The position numbers were made by a program, and so were the translations under genes. The notes beneath the pieces were generated by a model. That model was not told the DNA's origin. It saw nothing but the letters and a program-made list of their open reading frames with translations, and did no database searches. This document shows, in pieces, positions 24,322 to 31,856 of a DNA stretch of 38,497 nucleotides (position 1 is the first letter of the stretch; every line of letters begins with the position of its first letter). This DNA is from Deltaproteobacteria bacterium (lineage in GTDB: Bacteria > Myxococcota_A > UBA9160 > UBA6930), in the NCBI GenBank assembly GCA_002687015.1, contig NYZB01000236.1, forward strand, positions 1-38,497. The letters run 5' to 3'.

Positions 24322-27300
24322 CTACGAGATCCGGCGGCGGAAGGCGTCCAGGAGCTCCCGCTCCTTGGCGCGGGCGTCGTGGAGGTGCCGCTCCTTCACC
24401 CCTCCGAAGCCGCGGATCAGCTCGGGGATCGCGGCGATCTCGAGGGCGATCCCGTGGTTCTCGGCGTTGAGTCCCGCGACGAGCTCCGCCACGGTGGCCT
24501 CGTAGTCCCGCGGGAGCTTCCGCTCGAGGCGGCGCTCGGCCGTCCAGCCAAAGGGATCGAGGGGCGTGCCGCGCAGGAAGCGAAGGAAGCGGATCGTCTT
24601 CCACACCGGGAACAGGAAGCCCTTCGGGAAGCGCCACTTCGGCGTGCGCCCACCCTCCGGATCGCGGGGGACCAGCCAGGAAGGCAGGAAGGGCATCGCG
24701 ACGTGGAAGCGGAGACTTCGAGCGCTCTCGAACTCGCGCTCGATCTGCTCCAGGAAGACCCCGTCCGTATAGAGCCTCGCCACCTCGTACTCATCCTTGT
24801 AGGCGAGCAGCTTGAAGTAGTAGCGGGCCACCGTGCGCGCGAGCTCCTCGCTACCCAGCCGCTCCTTCTCGCACTCTGCCACCCGGTCGACGAGGCCTTC
24901 GAAGCGCCGGGCGTAGCGGGCATTCCGGTACGCAGTGAGGAAGGGGATGCGCAGTGCCAGCAGGTCGGAGAGGCTCTCTTCCCCCGGGCCCGGCTCGAAG
25001 CCGCGTCGCAGCGGCGTCACCAGCTCCTCCACGCGGCTCGGATCGTGAGCGGCGAGGCGGCCCCACGCGAGCGCCCTGCGATTCAGCTCGACGCTCCTTC
25101 CGTTCAGCTCGATGGCGCGTTCCAGCGCCTCGAGGGAGACCGGGATGTGGCCCAGCTGCCACGCGTAGCCGAGCAGGAAGAGGTTCGTCCCGATGGCATC
25201 GCCGAGCAGCGCGGTCGCCCACGCGGTGGCCTCCGGGAAGTGGGCCCGGCCGTCTCCGGTCGTGCTGCGGACGGCCTGCTGCATCGGCTCGAAGGAGAGG
25301 TCGAGGTCGGCATCGCGCGCGAAGTCCGAAGTGGGCGCGACGTATCGGTTGATGATGGCGATCGTCCTGGGACCGATCGCCGGCAGGTGCTCCGGATTGG
25401 TGGCGACCACGGGATCACAACCGAGCACGAGGCTCGCGCCGCCCGCGGCGATGCGCGTGGCGAAGATCCGATCCGACGCGTCGGCGATGCGCACGTGGCT
25501 CGCGACGGCCCCGTTCTTCTGGGCCAGCCCCGTGACATCCAGCTCCGAGCTGCCCTTGCCCTCGAGGTGGGCCGCCATGGCGAGGATGGAGCCCAGGGTC
25601 ACGACGCCGGTACCGCCGATTCCGGCGATCAGGATGTCGTAGGGCTCGGAGGTCGCGGGCAGGGTCGGCTCCGGGAGGCCCGCGAAGACCCCCGCGTCGA
25701 AGTCGGCCGCTGGCGTCTCGGCCCTTCGCAGCACGCCACCCTCGACGGACACGAAGCTCGGGCAGTCGCCCTGCACGCAGGAGAGATCCCTGTTGCAGGA
25801 GCTCTGGTCGATGCGGCGCTTGCGCCCGAAAGGAGTCTCGACCGGCTCGATGGAGATGCAGTTCGACTGCAAGCTGCAATCCCCGCAGCCCTCGCAGACC
25901 CGCTCGTTGATCACGATGCGGGTCTCCGGCTCGGGAAGCTCACCCCGCCCGCGAAGGCGACGCGCCTCGGCGGCGCAGGTCTGGTCGTAGATCAGCGCGC
26001 TCACACCCGCGATCTGGCGCAGCTCCTTCTGGACCTCGTTGAGCCTGTTGCGATCGTGGATCGTGACGCCTTCGGGGAAGAGGCCGCGCGGGTACTTCGC
26101 GATGTCGTCCGAGAGCACGGCGATCCGTTCGACGCCCTCGGCCCGAAGCTGCCGGGCGATCTCGGGGCAGGTGATCTCGCCGGCCATCGACTCGCCCTCG
26201 ATGGGCTGGCCGCCGGTCATGGCGACGGCGCCATTCACGAGCAGCTTGAAGGTGATGCTCACCCCGGCCGCTACGCAGGCTCGGATCGCAAGCAGGCCCG
26301 AGTGGAAATAGGTTCCATCCCCCATGTTCTGGAAGACGTGCGGCATCTCGACGAAGGGCGCCTGGCCGATCCAGTTGCTGCCCTCGCCACCCATCTGGGT
26401 GGCACCGAAGGTTCGACGCTCGGGAAAGAACGCGGCCATGCCGTGGCAGCCGATACCGCCCATGGCCACCGAGCCCTCGGGGAGACGGGTGGAGGTGTTG
26501 TGGGGGCAGCCGGCGCAGAAGCTCGGCAGCCGGGTCAAGGGGGCCGAGACCGCCGCGACCGGAGGTGCGGGGGCCGGCACGAGCAGGCGCGCCTGCTCGG
26601 GCATGCGCCGCGCGAGCCAACGGCGGATGGCCTCGCGCACCGCCGCGGGCCCCAGCTCGCCCACCTGGGAGAGGAGGGGTGCACCCGTCTCGTCGTGCTT
26701 GCCGAGCAGTCTGGGACGTTCGCCCTCGTTGATCAGGAGGTGCGCGAGCTGCTCCTCGAGGACCGGTCTCTTCTCCTCGACGACCAGCACCTCCTCGAGG
26801 CCCCGGCAGAAGGCCCGGGCCGCCGCCGGCTCGAGCGGCCAGGGCATCGCGACCTTGTAGATCGCGAGCCCCAGGTCGGCGGCGCGAGTTTCGTCGATCC
26901 CGAGATCGTGGAGGGCCTGACGCAGGTCCAGGTAGGCCTTGCCGGTGGTGACGATGCCGAGCTGGCGCCGGGGCGAGTCCATCGCGATACGGTCGAGGCC
27001 GTTCGCGCGCACGAAGGCCTGGGCCGCTGGGAGCTTGACCTCGAAGAGCTGCTTCTCGATCGCCGCCAGGGTGTTCGTCATCGCGACGTGGTGGTCCTGG
27101 GCCGGGAAGGCGAAGCCCGGATCGGCCAGCCGAACGCGCCCGGGGTCGACCTCCACCGATGCGCCGCTGTCGACCGTGTCGGTCGAGCACTTGAAGCCGA
27201 CCCAGCAGCCCGAGTAGCGCGAGAGCGCGAAGCCGAAGAGCCCGAGGTCGAGGTAGTCCTGCAGGTTCGCCGGGTTCAGGATCGGAATGCCCGCGTGGAT

Positions 27301-27795
27301 CAGGGCCTGCTCGCTCTGATGGGCGATCGAGGAAGATCGGGCGCCCGGGTCGTCGCCGCAGAGGGCCAGCACGCCGCCCCGGGCGGCGCTCCCCATGTAG
27401 TTGCCGTGCTTGATCGCGTCGAGGGAGCGGTCGAGCCCCGGTCCCTTGCCGTACCACATGGCAAACACACCCTCGTGTCGGGCGGTGGCCTGGATCGAGG
27501 CCTGCTGGGTGCCCCAGACCGCGGTGGCGGCCAGGTCCTCGTTGACCCCCGGCTCGAAACGGATGCCCCTGGCAGCGAGCAGCTGGCGGGCCTGCCAGAG
27601 CGCCATGTCGAGGGTGCCGAGCGGGGAGCCCCGATAGCCCGAGACGAAGCCCGCCGTATCGAAGCCCGCCGCTTCGTCCCGCGCCTTCTGGAGCAGCGGC
27701 AGCCGCACCAGCGCCTGCACGCCGGTCAGGTAGACACGCCCGGAGTCGCGGGTGTAGCGGTGATCGAGCTCGTAGCTCTGGTCGACGGGGGCCAT
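24322..27795 (-). CDS. Fused indolepyruvate ferredoxin oxidoreductase
   Basis: A 1157-residue single-chain 2-oxoacid:ferredoxin oxidoreductase of the IorAB fused type, which decarboxylates aryl or branched 2-oxoacids to acyl-CoA. Order: an N-terminal pyrimidine-binding region (GYRGSPLGTLDMALWQA); a TPP domain with FCAGCPHN, GGIGCHGMAAFFP and GDGTYFHSG (near 550); an Fe-S segment with CEGCGDC and further Cys (SCNRDLSCVQGDC); a gamma-type domain from AGIGGTGVVTLGSILAMAA (near 740); and a C-terminal domain of about 250 residues (DUF6537-like). ATG 27795 has GGGAG three bases upstream. It stands alone, divergent from the PEP-CTERM gene. An imperfect inverted repeat, AACCT-gacct-AGGTT, lies about 40-55 bases upstream. 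Likely role: amino-acid catabolism yielding acyl-CoA. Confidence 0.93.
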   Translation of the reverse strand: MAPVDQSYELDHRYTRDSGRVYLTGVQALVRLPLLQKARDEAAGFDTAGFVSGYRGSPLGTLDMALWQARQLLAARGIRFEPGVNEDLAATAVWGTQQASIQATARHEGVFAMWYGKGPGLDRSLDAIKHGNYMGSAARGGVLALCGDDPGARSSSIAHQSEQALIHAGIPILNPANLQDYLDLGLFGFALSRYSGCWVGFKCSTDTVDSGASVEVDPGRVRLADPGFAFPAQDHHVAMTNTLAAIEKQLFEVKLPAAQAFVRANGLDRIAMDSPRRQLGIVTTGKAYLDLRQALHDLGIDETRAADLGLAIYKVAMPWPLEPAAARAFCRGLEEVLVVEEKRPVLEEQLAHLLINEGERPRLLGKHDETGAPLLSQVGELGPAAVREAIRRWLARRMPEQARLLVPAPAPPVAAVSAPLTRLPSFCAGCPHNTSTRLPEGSVAMGGIGCHGMAAFFPERRTFGATQMGGEGSNWIGQAPFVEMPHVFQNMGDGTYFHSGLLAIRACVAAGVSITFKLLVNGAVAMTGGQPIEGESMAGEITCPEIARQLRAEGVERIAVLSDDIAKYPRGLFPEGVTIHDRNRLNEVQKELRQIAGVSALIYDQTCAAEARRLRGRGELPEPETRIVINERVCEGCGDCSLQSNCISIEPVETPFGRKRRIDQSSCNRDLSCVQGDCPSFVSVEGGVLRRAETPAADFDAGVFAGLPEPTLPATSEPYDILIAGIGGTGVVTLGSILAMAAHLEGKGSSELDVTGLAQKNGAVASHVRIADASDRIFATRIAAGGASLVLGCDPVVATNPEHLPAIGPRTIAIINRYVAPTSDFARDADLDLSFEPMQQAVRSTTGDGRAHFPEATAWATALLGDAIGTNLFLLGYAWQLGHIPVSLEALERAIELNGRSVELNRRALAWGRLAAHDPSRVEELVTPLRRGFEPGPGEESLSDLLALRIPFLTAYRNARYARRFEGLVDRVAECEKERLGSEELARTVARYYFKLLAYKDEYEVARLYTDGVFLEQIEREFESARSLRFHVAMPFLPSWLVPRDPEGGRTPKWRFPKGFLFPVWKTIRFLRFLRGTPLDPFGWTAERRLERKLPRDYEATVAELVAGLNAENHGIALEIAAIPELIRGFGGVKERHLHDARAKERELLDAFRRRIS

Positions 27796-27924
27796 GGGTC
27801 TCCCGGGCGCATCTCTGCGAGCCGAGGCGGAAACCTAGGTCAGGTTCCGCGGGGATGGGCACTCCCGTCTCCCGGGCCCGTTGGTGTAGGATCGGTGCGG
27901 GAAGGGGCTTCTCGAGGGCTCCCC

Positions 27925-28764
27925 TTGCGCAGCTCGTCGCTTCCCCTCCTGGTGTTCCTGCTCTCCGCACCCGCAAGCGCCGGCCCCCTGGTGTCCGCGC
28001 AGCTCACCCTGACGATGCAGGGCTACGGACAGCTCACCGTGACGGCTCCGATGGGTGCCGCCGCTGGGAGCTTCACCGGCTTCGTGAACGCCACGCCAGG
28101 GGGGACGGTGTTCGGCCCCTTTTCCTTCTCGGCCGGCAGTGTCTTTGCCGGCTCCTATTCGCTCCCGGTGACGCAGCCCTCCGCGGTTCCGACGCTCGCC
28201 GGGCTTCCCTACCTGGTGCCCAGGATCGTCCTCGGCTCGGCGACCCGGATGGACGGAGACGCCGTGGGCGGCGGATTGCTCGAGCAGGGCGGGGGATTCG
28301 CCGGCAGCTTCGGCTGGTCCGCGCTTCCGCCCTTCTCGCCTGGCCCGAGCGGCGCGGTGGCTCTGCCCCTGGGCCACGACGGCATCCGCACCGCGAGTGT
28401 CTTCACGGCCGGGATCCTGCGCGCTGCCGGTGGAGCCTGGGCGGAGGTTGCGGTGCAGGTGAGCGGGGTCTCGATCACGACACCGATGCCCTTTCTGGGC
28501 GGATCCGGAGCTTCGGGCGGCCTGGTGTCCATCAACCGGGTGGCCGCCGTCAAGATCACCTCGGATCTTCCCATCTCGGGCCCCGACACCCGCTTCCTCT
28601 TCGGGCGGCTCGAGCTCGTCTACCAGCTCGTCCCCGAGCCAAGTGTGGGCCTCCTCTTCCTCTCGGCCGCGCTCGCCGTGGGCGTGTTCGGGCGGTCTCG
28701 GGGGATGGCCTCTGGGCTCCGCGGGCAGGGCGATGGCGTGGATACGAGACGGTGCGTATCATAA
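27925..28764 (+). CDS. PEP-CTERM sorting-signal protein
   Basis: A 279-residue exported protein. TTG 27925 gives an ideal signal peptide (MRSSSLPLLVFLLSAPASA|G) with GAGGG six bases upstream. The body is Gly/Ser/Phe-rich and beta-like. Near residue 238 the chain ends in a PEP-CTERM signal: VPEP, a hydrophobic helix (SVGLLFLSAALAVGVFG) and basic RSRG. An extra tail of about 19 residues follows the basic cluster, longer than usual. PEP-CTERM proteins are processed by exosortase and are linked to exopolysaccharide or biofilm genes; none of these are in this window. The reading frame continues far upstream only as a shadow of the gene on the other strand. Confidence 0.75.
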   Translation: MRSSSLPLLVFLLSAPASAGPLVSAQLTLTMQGYGQLTVTAPMGAAAGSFTGFVNATPGGTVFGPFSFSAGSVFAGSYSLPVTQPSAVPTLAGLPYLVPRIVLGSATRMDGDAVGGGLLEQGGGFAGSFGWSALPPFSPGPSGAVALPLGHDGIRTASVFTAGILRAAGGAWAEVAVQVSGVSITTPMPFLGGSGASGGLVSINRVAAVKITSDLPISGPDTRFLFGRLELVYQLVPEPSVGLLFLSAALAVGVFGRSRGMASGLRGQGDGVDTRRCVS

Positions 28765-28765
28765 T
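28741..28765 (+). promoter_or_regulatory. Candidate operator/promoter for the acyl-CoA dehydrogenase pair
   Basis: GATACG (28741-28746) and CGTATC (28755-28760) form a 6-bp inverted repeat with an 8-base spacer, followed directly by CATAAT (28760-28765), a possible -10. It overlaps the last codons of the PEP-CTERM gene and lies 27 bases before the GTG at 28792. The -35 is not recognisable. The sequence is unrelated to the KstR-like sites, so a different regulator would act here. Confidence 0.4.
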
Positions 28766-28791
28766 CCCTCCCTGCCAGACGGAGCCGCCGG

Positions 28792-29982
28792 GTGGATCTT
28801 CGCTACTCCGAAGCCGACGAGACCTTCCGCAAGGAGCTGCGCGAGTGGTTGGCGCAGGAGGTTCCGAGGCACGGAGCGTCGCCCGCCAGGGACGATTGGG
28901 CTGCCCGGCGCGTCTACGACACGGGCTGGCAGCGCAAGCTCTCCGACGCCGGCTATGCCGGCATCAACTGGCCCAGGGAGTACGGCGGCCGCGGCGCGAC
29001 CCTGACCGAAGAGCTGGTCTACTACGAGGAGATCGCGCGGGCGAAGGCTCCGTACATCGGCATGAACTTCGTCGGGATCCGCCACGGCGGGCCGACGATC
29101 GTCGCCGAGGGCAGCGAGGAGCAGAAGGCAGTCCACCTGCCGAAGATCCTGCGCGGCGACGAGGTCTGGTGCCAGGGCTTCTCGGAGCCGAACTCCGGCT
29201 CGGACCTCGCCTCGCTCAGCACCAGCGCCGTGCGCGACGGTGACCACTACGTGGTGAACGGCCACAAGATCTGGACCTCCTTCGCCCACTCGGCCGAGTT
29301 CTGCGAGCTGTTGGTGCGCACCGACCCGGACGTCAAGAAGCACGCCGGCATCAGCTGGCTGATCATGCCCATGGATCTGCCCGGCATCGAGATCCGTCCC
29401 CTGCCCACCCTGCTCGGCGAGATCGATTTCAGTGAGGTCTTCCTGGAGGACGTGCGAATCCCCGTCGAGAATCTCGTCGGCAAGGAGAACGACGGCTGGC
29501 GGATCACCAACGTCACCCTGCGTTTCGAGCGCGGCAGCGCCTGGGCCGCCGACATCATCGAGCTGAACAGCTTTCTCGGGGAGCTGGCGGCGCTGGCCAG
29601 GCGCACGACCCGCGACGACGCGCTTGCCTGGGAGGACAAAGCGCTGCGCCGCGAAATCGGTCACCTCTCCGCAGAAGTCGAATCGCTGTGGGCGTGGATC
29701 AAGGCCTCGATCTCCGAGACGGCGAAGACCGGAGTGCCCGGCCTCGACGGCTCGGCGATCAAGCTGGGATTCAGCGAGCTGAATCAGCGCATCTACGAGC
29801 TCGGCACGAATCTCCTGGGCCGCGCCGGCCTGGTCCGAGAGGACCTCGGGGACCTGCCCAGCGGCCGGATCGTGGACAAGTTCCTGAACACGCTCTCGCT
29901 GACGATCGCCGCTGGAAGCTCCCAGATCCAGCGCAACATCATCTCCGAGCGCATCCTCAGGCAGCCCAGGGAGCCGCGCTAG
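28792..29982 (+). CDS. Acyl-CoA dehydrogenase, large catalytic type
   Basis: A 396-residue acyl-CoA dehydrogenase with QGFSEPNSGSDLASL and YVVNGHKIWTSFAH for FAD and substrate, and the catalytic Glu at residue 246 in VTLRFERGSA. The C-terminal part (LNTLSLTIAAGSSQIQRNIISERILRQPRE) is typical of the FadE26/ChsE4-like large subunits. GTG 28792 has GGAG seven bases upstream. A smaller dehydrogenase without the Glu follows after 21 bases, so an alpha2beta2 heteromer acting on bulky or branched acyl-CoA is likely. Confidence 0.93.
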   Translation: MDLRYSEADETFRKELREWLAQEVPRHGASPARDDWAARRVYDTGWQRKLSDAGYAGINWPREYGGRGATLTEELVYYEEIARAKAPYIGMNFVGIRHGGPTIVAEGSEEQKAVHLPKILRGDEVWCQGFSEPNSGSDLASLSTSAVRDGDHYVVNGHKIWTSFAHSAEFCELLVRTDPDVKKHAGISWLIMPMDLPGIEIRPLPTLLGEIDFSEVFLEDVRIPVENLVGKENDGWRITNVTLRFERGSAWAADIIELNSFLGELAALARRTTRDDALAWEDKALRREIGHLSAEVESLWAWIKASISETAKTGVPGLDGSAIKLGFSELNQRIYELGTNLLGRAGLVREDLGDLPSGRIVDKFLNTLSLTIAAGSSQIQRNIISERILRQPREPR

Positions 29983-30003
29983 ACGCGGCCCGAGGAGACC
30001 CCC

Positions 30004-30978
30004 GTGGACTTCCAGCTGAGCGAGGATCAGCAGGCCCTTCAAGCGGGCCTGCGCGCCTTCGTCGAGGGCAACTACTCCTTCGAGCGCTTTCCCGAGCTCG
30101 AGAAGGCCCCGCTCCGGCGGGAGACCTGGGCCGAGCTCGCCGAGATGGGCATCTTCAGCCTGCGTCAGGGTGAGGCCGAGGGCGGGCTGGAGCTCGGCAT
30201 GGTCGAGGCGGTCGTGGCCTTCCAGGAGCTCGGCCGACGCCTCGTCCCGGGCCCCCTCGTCTGGAGCCATCTCGCCGCCGGTCTCGTCGAGGGAGCCGCG
30301 CTCGGTGAGACCCTCGTCGGGGGGCTCGACGCGTCTCGCGGGAGCTCGGACCCGATCCTCGTGGAGTACGGCGACCAGCTCGATGCGCTGCTCGTGCTCC
30401 GCCGCGACGGCGTGTACCAGGTCGACGCGGCCGGGCTCGGCATGGAGCTCGTGGCGACGCCTCTCGATCCGCTCACACCGATCGCTCACGCCCCGGCCCT
30501 GCCCCGGGGCGACAAGCTGGCCGACGCCGAAACGGCCCAGAGGTTGCGCGACGAGGGCGCGGCCCTCACGGCCGGCCTGCTCCTGGGCATCGCCGAGCTC
30601 ACCCTCGACTACGCCAACGAGTACGCGAAGACGCGGGAGCAGTTCGACCGCCCGATCGGCTCCTTCCAGGCGATCAAGCACATGCTCGCCGACATGTACG
30701 TGAAGGCCCAGCAGGCACGGCACCTGGCCTACGCCGCCGCCGTCACGTTGGACGATCCGGACACGGGCGATGCGATCCGTACCGTCTCCTCCGCCAAGGT
30801 CGTGGCTGGCGAGAGCGCCATGCACAATGCCCGGAAGTGCATCCAGATCTACGGCGGCATGGGATACACGTGGGAGCTGCCGCCCCACTACTACCTGAAG
30901 CGCAGCTTCGTGCTCGAGAACGCCTTCGGCACGATCGCTCAGCATGCCGAGCGCGTTGCCGACCGCCTGGCCGCCTAG
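30004..30978 (+). CDS. Acyl-CoA dehydrogenase, small (non-catalytic Glu) type
   Basis: A 324-residue acyl-CoA dehydrogenase, shorter than the 370-400 usual for homomeric enzymes. N-terminus MDFQLSEDQQALQAGLRAFV; C-terminal domain with KTREQFDRPIGSFQAIKHMLADMYV and CIQIYGGMGYTWELPPHYYLKR. At the Glu position it reads RDEGAALT, so the residue aligning with the base is Gly. This marks it as the partner of the large subunit just upstream. GAGGAG lies seven bases before the GTG start at 30004. It probably contributes FAD binding and the substrate pocket. Confidence 0.92.
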   Translation: MDFQLSEDQQALQAGLRAFVEGNYSFERFPELEKAPLRRETWAELAEMGIFSLRQGEAEGGLELGMVEAVVAFQELGRRLVPGPLVWSHLAAGLVEGAALGETLVGGLDASRGSSDPILVEYGDQLDALLVLRRDGVYQVDAAGLGMELVATPLDPLTPIAHAPALPRGDKLADAETAQRLRDEGAALTAGLLLGIAELTLDYANEYAKTREQFDRPIGSFQAIKHMLADMYVKAQQARHLAYAAAVTLDDPDTGDAIRTVSSAKVVAGESAMHNARKCIQIYGGMGYTWELPPHYYLKRSFVLENAFGTIAQHAERVADRLAA

Positions 30979-31032
30979 CGAAGCGGTTGCGGCGGCCCCT
31001 CCGCCTTCGTTCACCCCCACCGGAGAAGCACC

Positions 31033-31830
31033 GTGCCGGACAAGGTCCGCTACGAGAAGAGCGCGCGGGTCGCGACGATCACGCTCGACAACCCGGGGGC
31101 GCGCAACGCCTTCGACCACGACATGGCCAGACGGCTGAAGCGGCTATGGGACGAGATCAAGACCGATCCCGAGGTCGTCTGCATCATCGTCACGGGAGCT
31201 GGTGAAGAGGCCTTCTGCACGGGTTGGGACATCCGCTCCACCGCAGCGGGTGAGAGCCAGGCCCTGGCCAAGAAGAAGCGCCAGGAAGCACCCTATGGCC
31301 GGATCACGGCCCTGCAGAATCGCTGCTGGAAGCCCGTGGTCACCGCGGTCAACGGGGTGTGCAACGGCGGCGGCTTCCACTTCCTGGCCGACAGCGACCT
31401 GGTGATCGCCTCCGACACCGCCACCTTCCTCGATACCCACGTGAAGGTGGGCACCGTCGCCGGCCTCGAGCCCGCCGGGCTCGCGCGCCGCATCCCGCTG
31501 GAGAGCGTGCTTCGCCTCGCGCTCCTGGGCGGCGCCGAACGCATGAGTGCCGCGGAGGCGCTGCGCATCGGCCTGGTCGGAGAGGGGCTACCCCAGTCCG
31601 AGCTCCTCCCGCGCGCCCGTGAGCTGGCGGCGAAGATCGCCGAGCACTCGCCGACGGCGCTCGCTCGCACCAAGCAGGCGATCTGGCAGAGCCTGGACCA
31701 TGGCCTCGAGAAGGGGCTCGACGCCGCCTACGCGCACATCGAGGCCCACGCGGAGCACCCCGACCAGCTCGAAGGTCCCAGAGCCTTCTTCGAGAAGCGC
31801 CCGGCCCAATGGGCGCCCTACTCCGAATGA
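31033..31830 (+). CDS. Crotonase-family protein with His at both catalytic positions
   Basis: A 265-residue crotonase (VPDKVRYEKSARVATITLDNPGARNAF). FCTGWDIRSTAAG and NGVCNGGGFHFLADSDLVI form the CoA and oxyanion regions. The two Glu of enoyl-CoA hydratase are both His: GGGFH (near residue 117) and FLDTHVKVG (near 137). The start is GTG 31033 with GGAG seven bases upstream. It follows the dehydrogenase pair by 54 bases, in the same operon, so it should act on their product, but the chemistry may not be plain hydration. Confidence 0.88.
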   Translation: MPDKVRYEKSARVATITLDNPGARNAFDHDMARRLKRLWDEIKTDPEVVCIIVTGAGEEAFCTGWDIRSTAAGESQALAKKKRQEAPYGRITALQNRCWKPVVTAVNGVCNGGGFHFLADSDLVIASDTATFLDTHVKVGTVAGLEPAGLARRIPLESVLRLALLGGAERMSAAEALRIGLVGEGLPQSELLPRARELAAKIAEHSPTALARTKQAIWQSLDHGLEKGLDAAYAHIEAHAEHPDQLEGPRAFFEKRPAQWAPYSE

Positions 31831-31856
31831 CGAAGAGCGGAACGACGAGGAGCTCG

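Noticed and set aside
24310-27900. Open plus-strand frame running from 24310 into the PEP-CTERM gene
   Set aside because: Only the part from 27925 looks like protein (signal peptide, PEP-CTERM). The rest is antisense to the indolepyruvate oxidoreductase.
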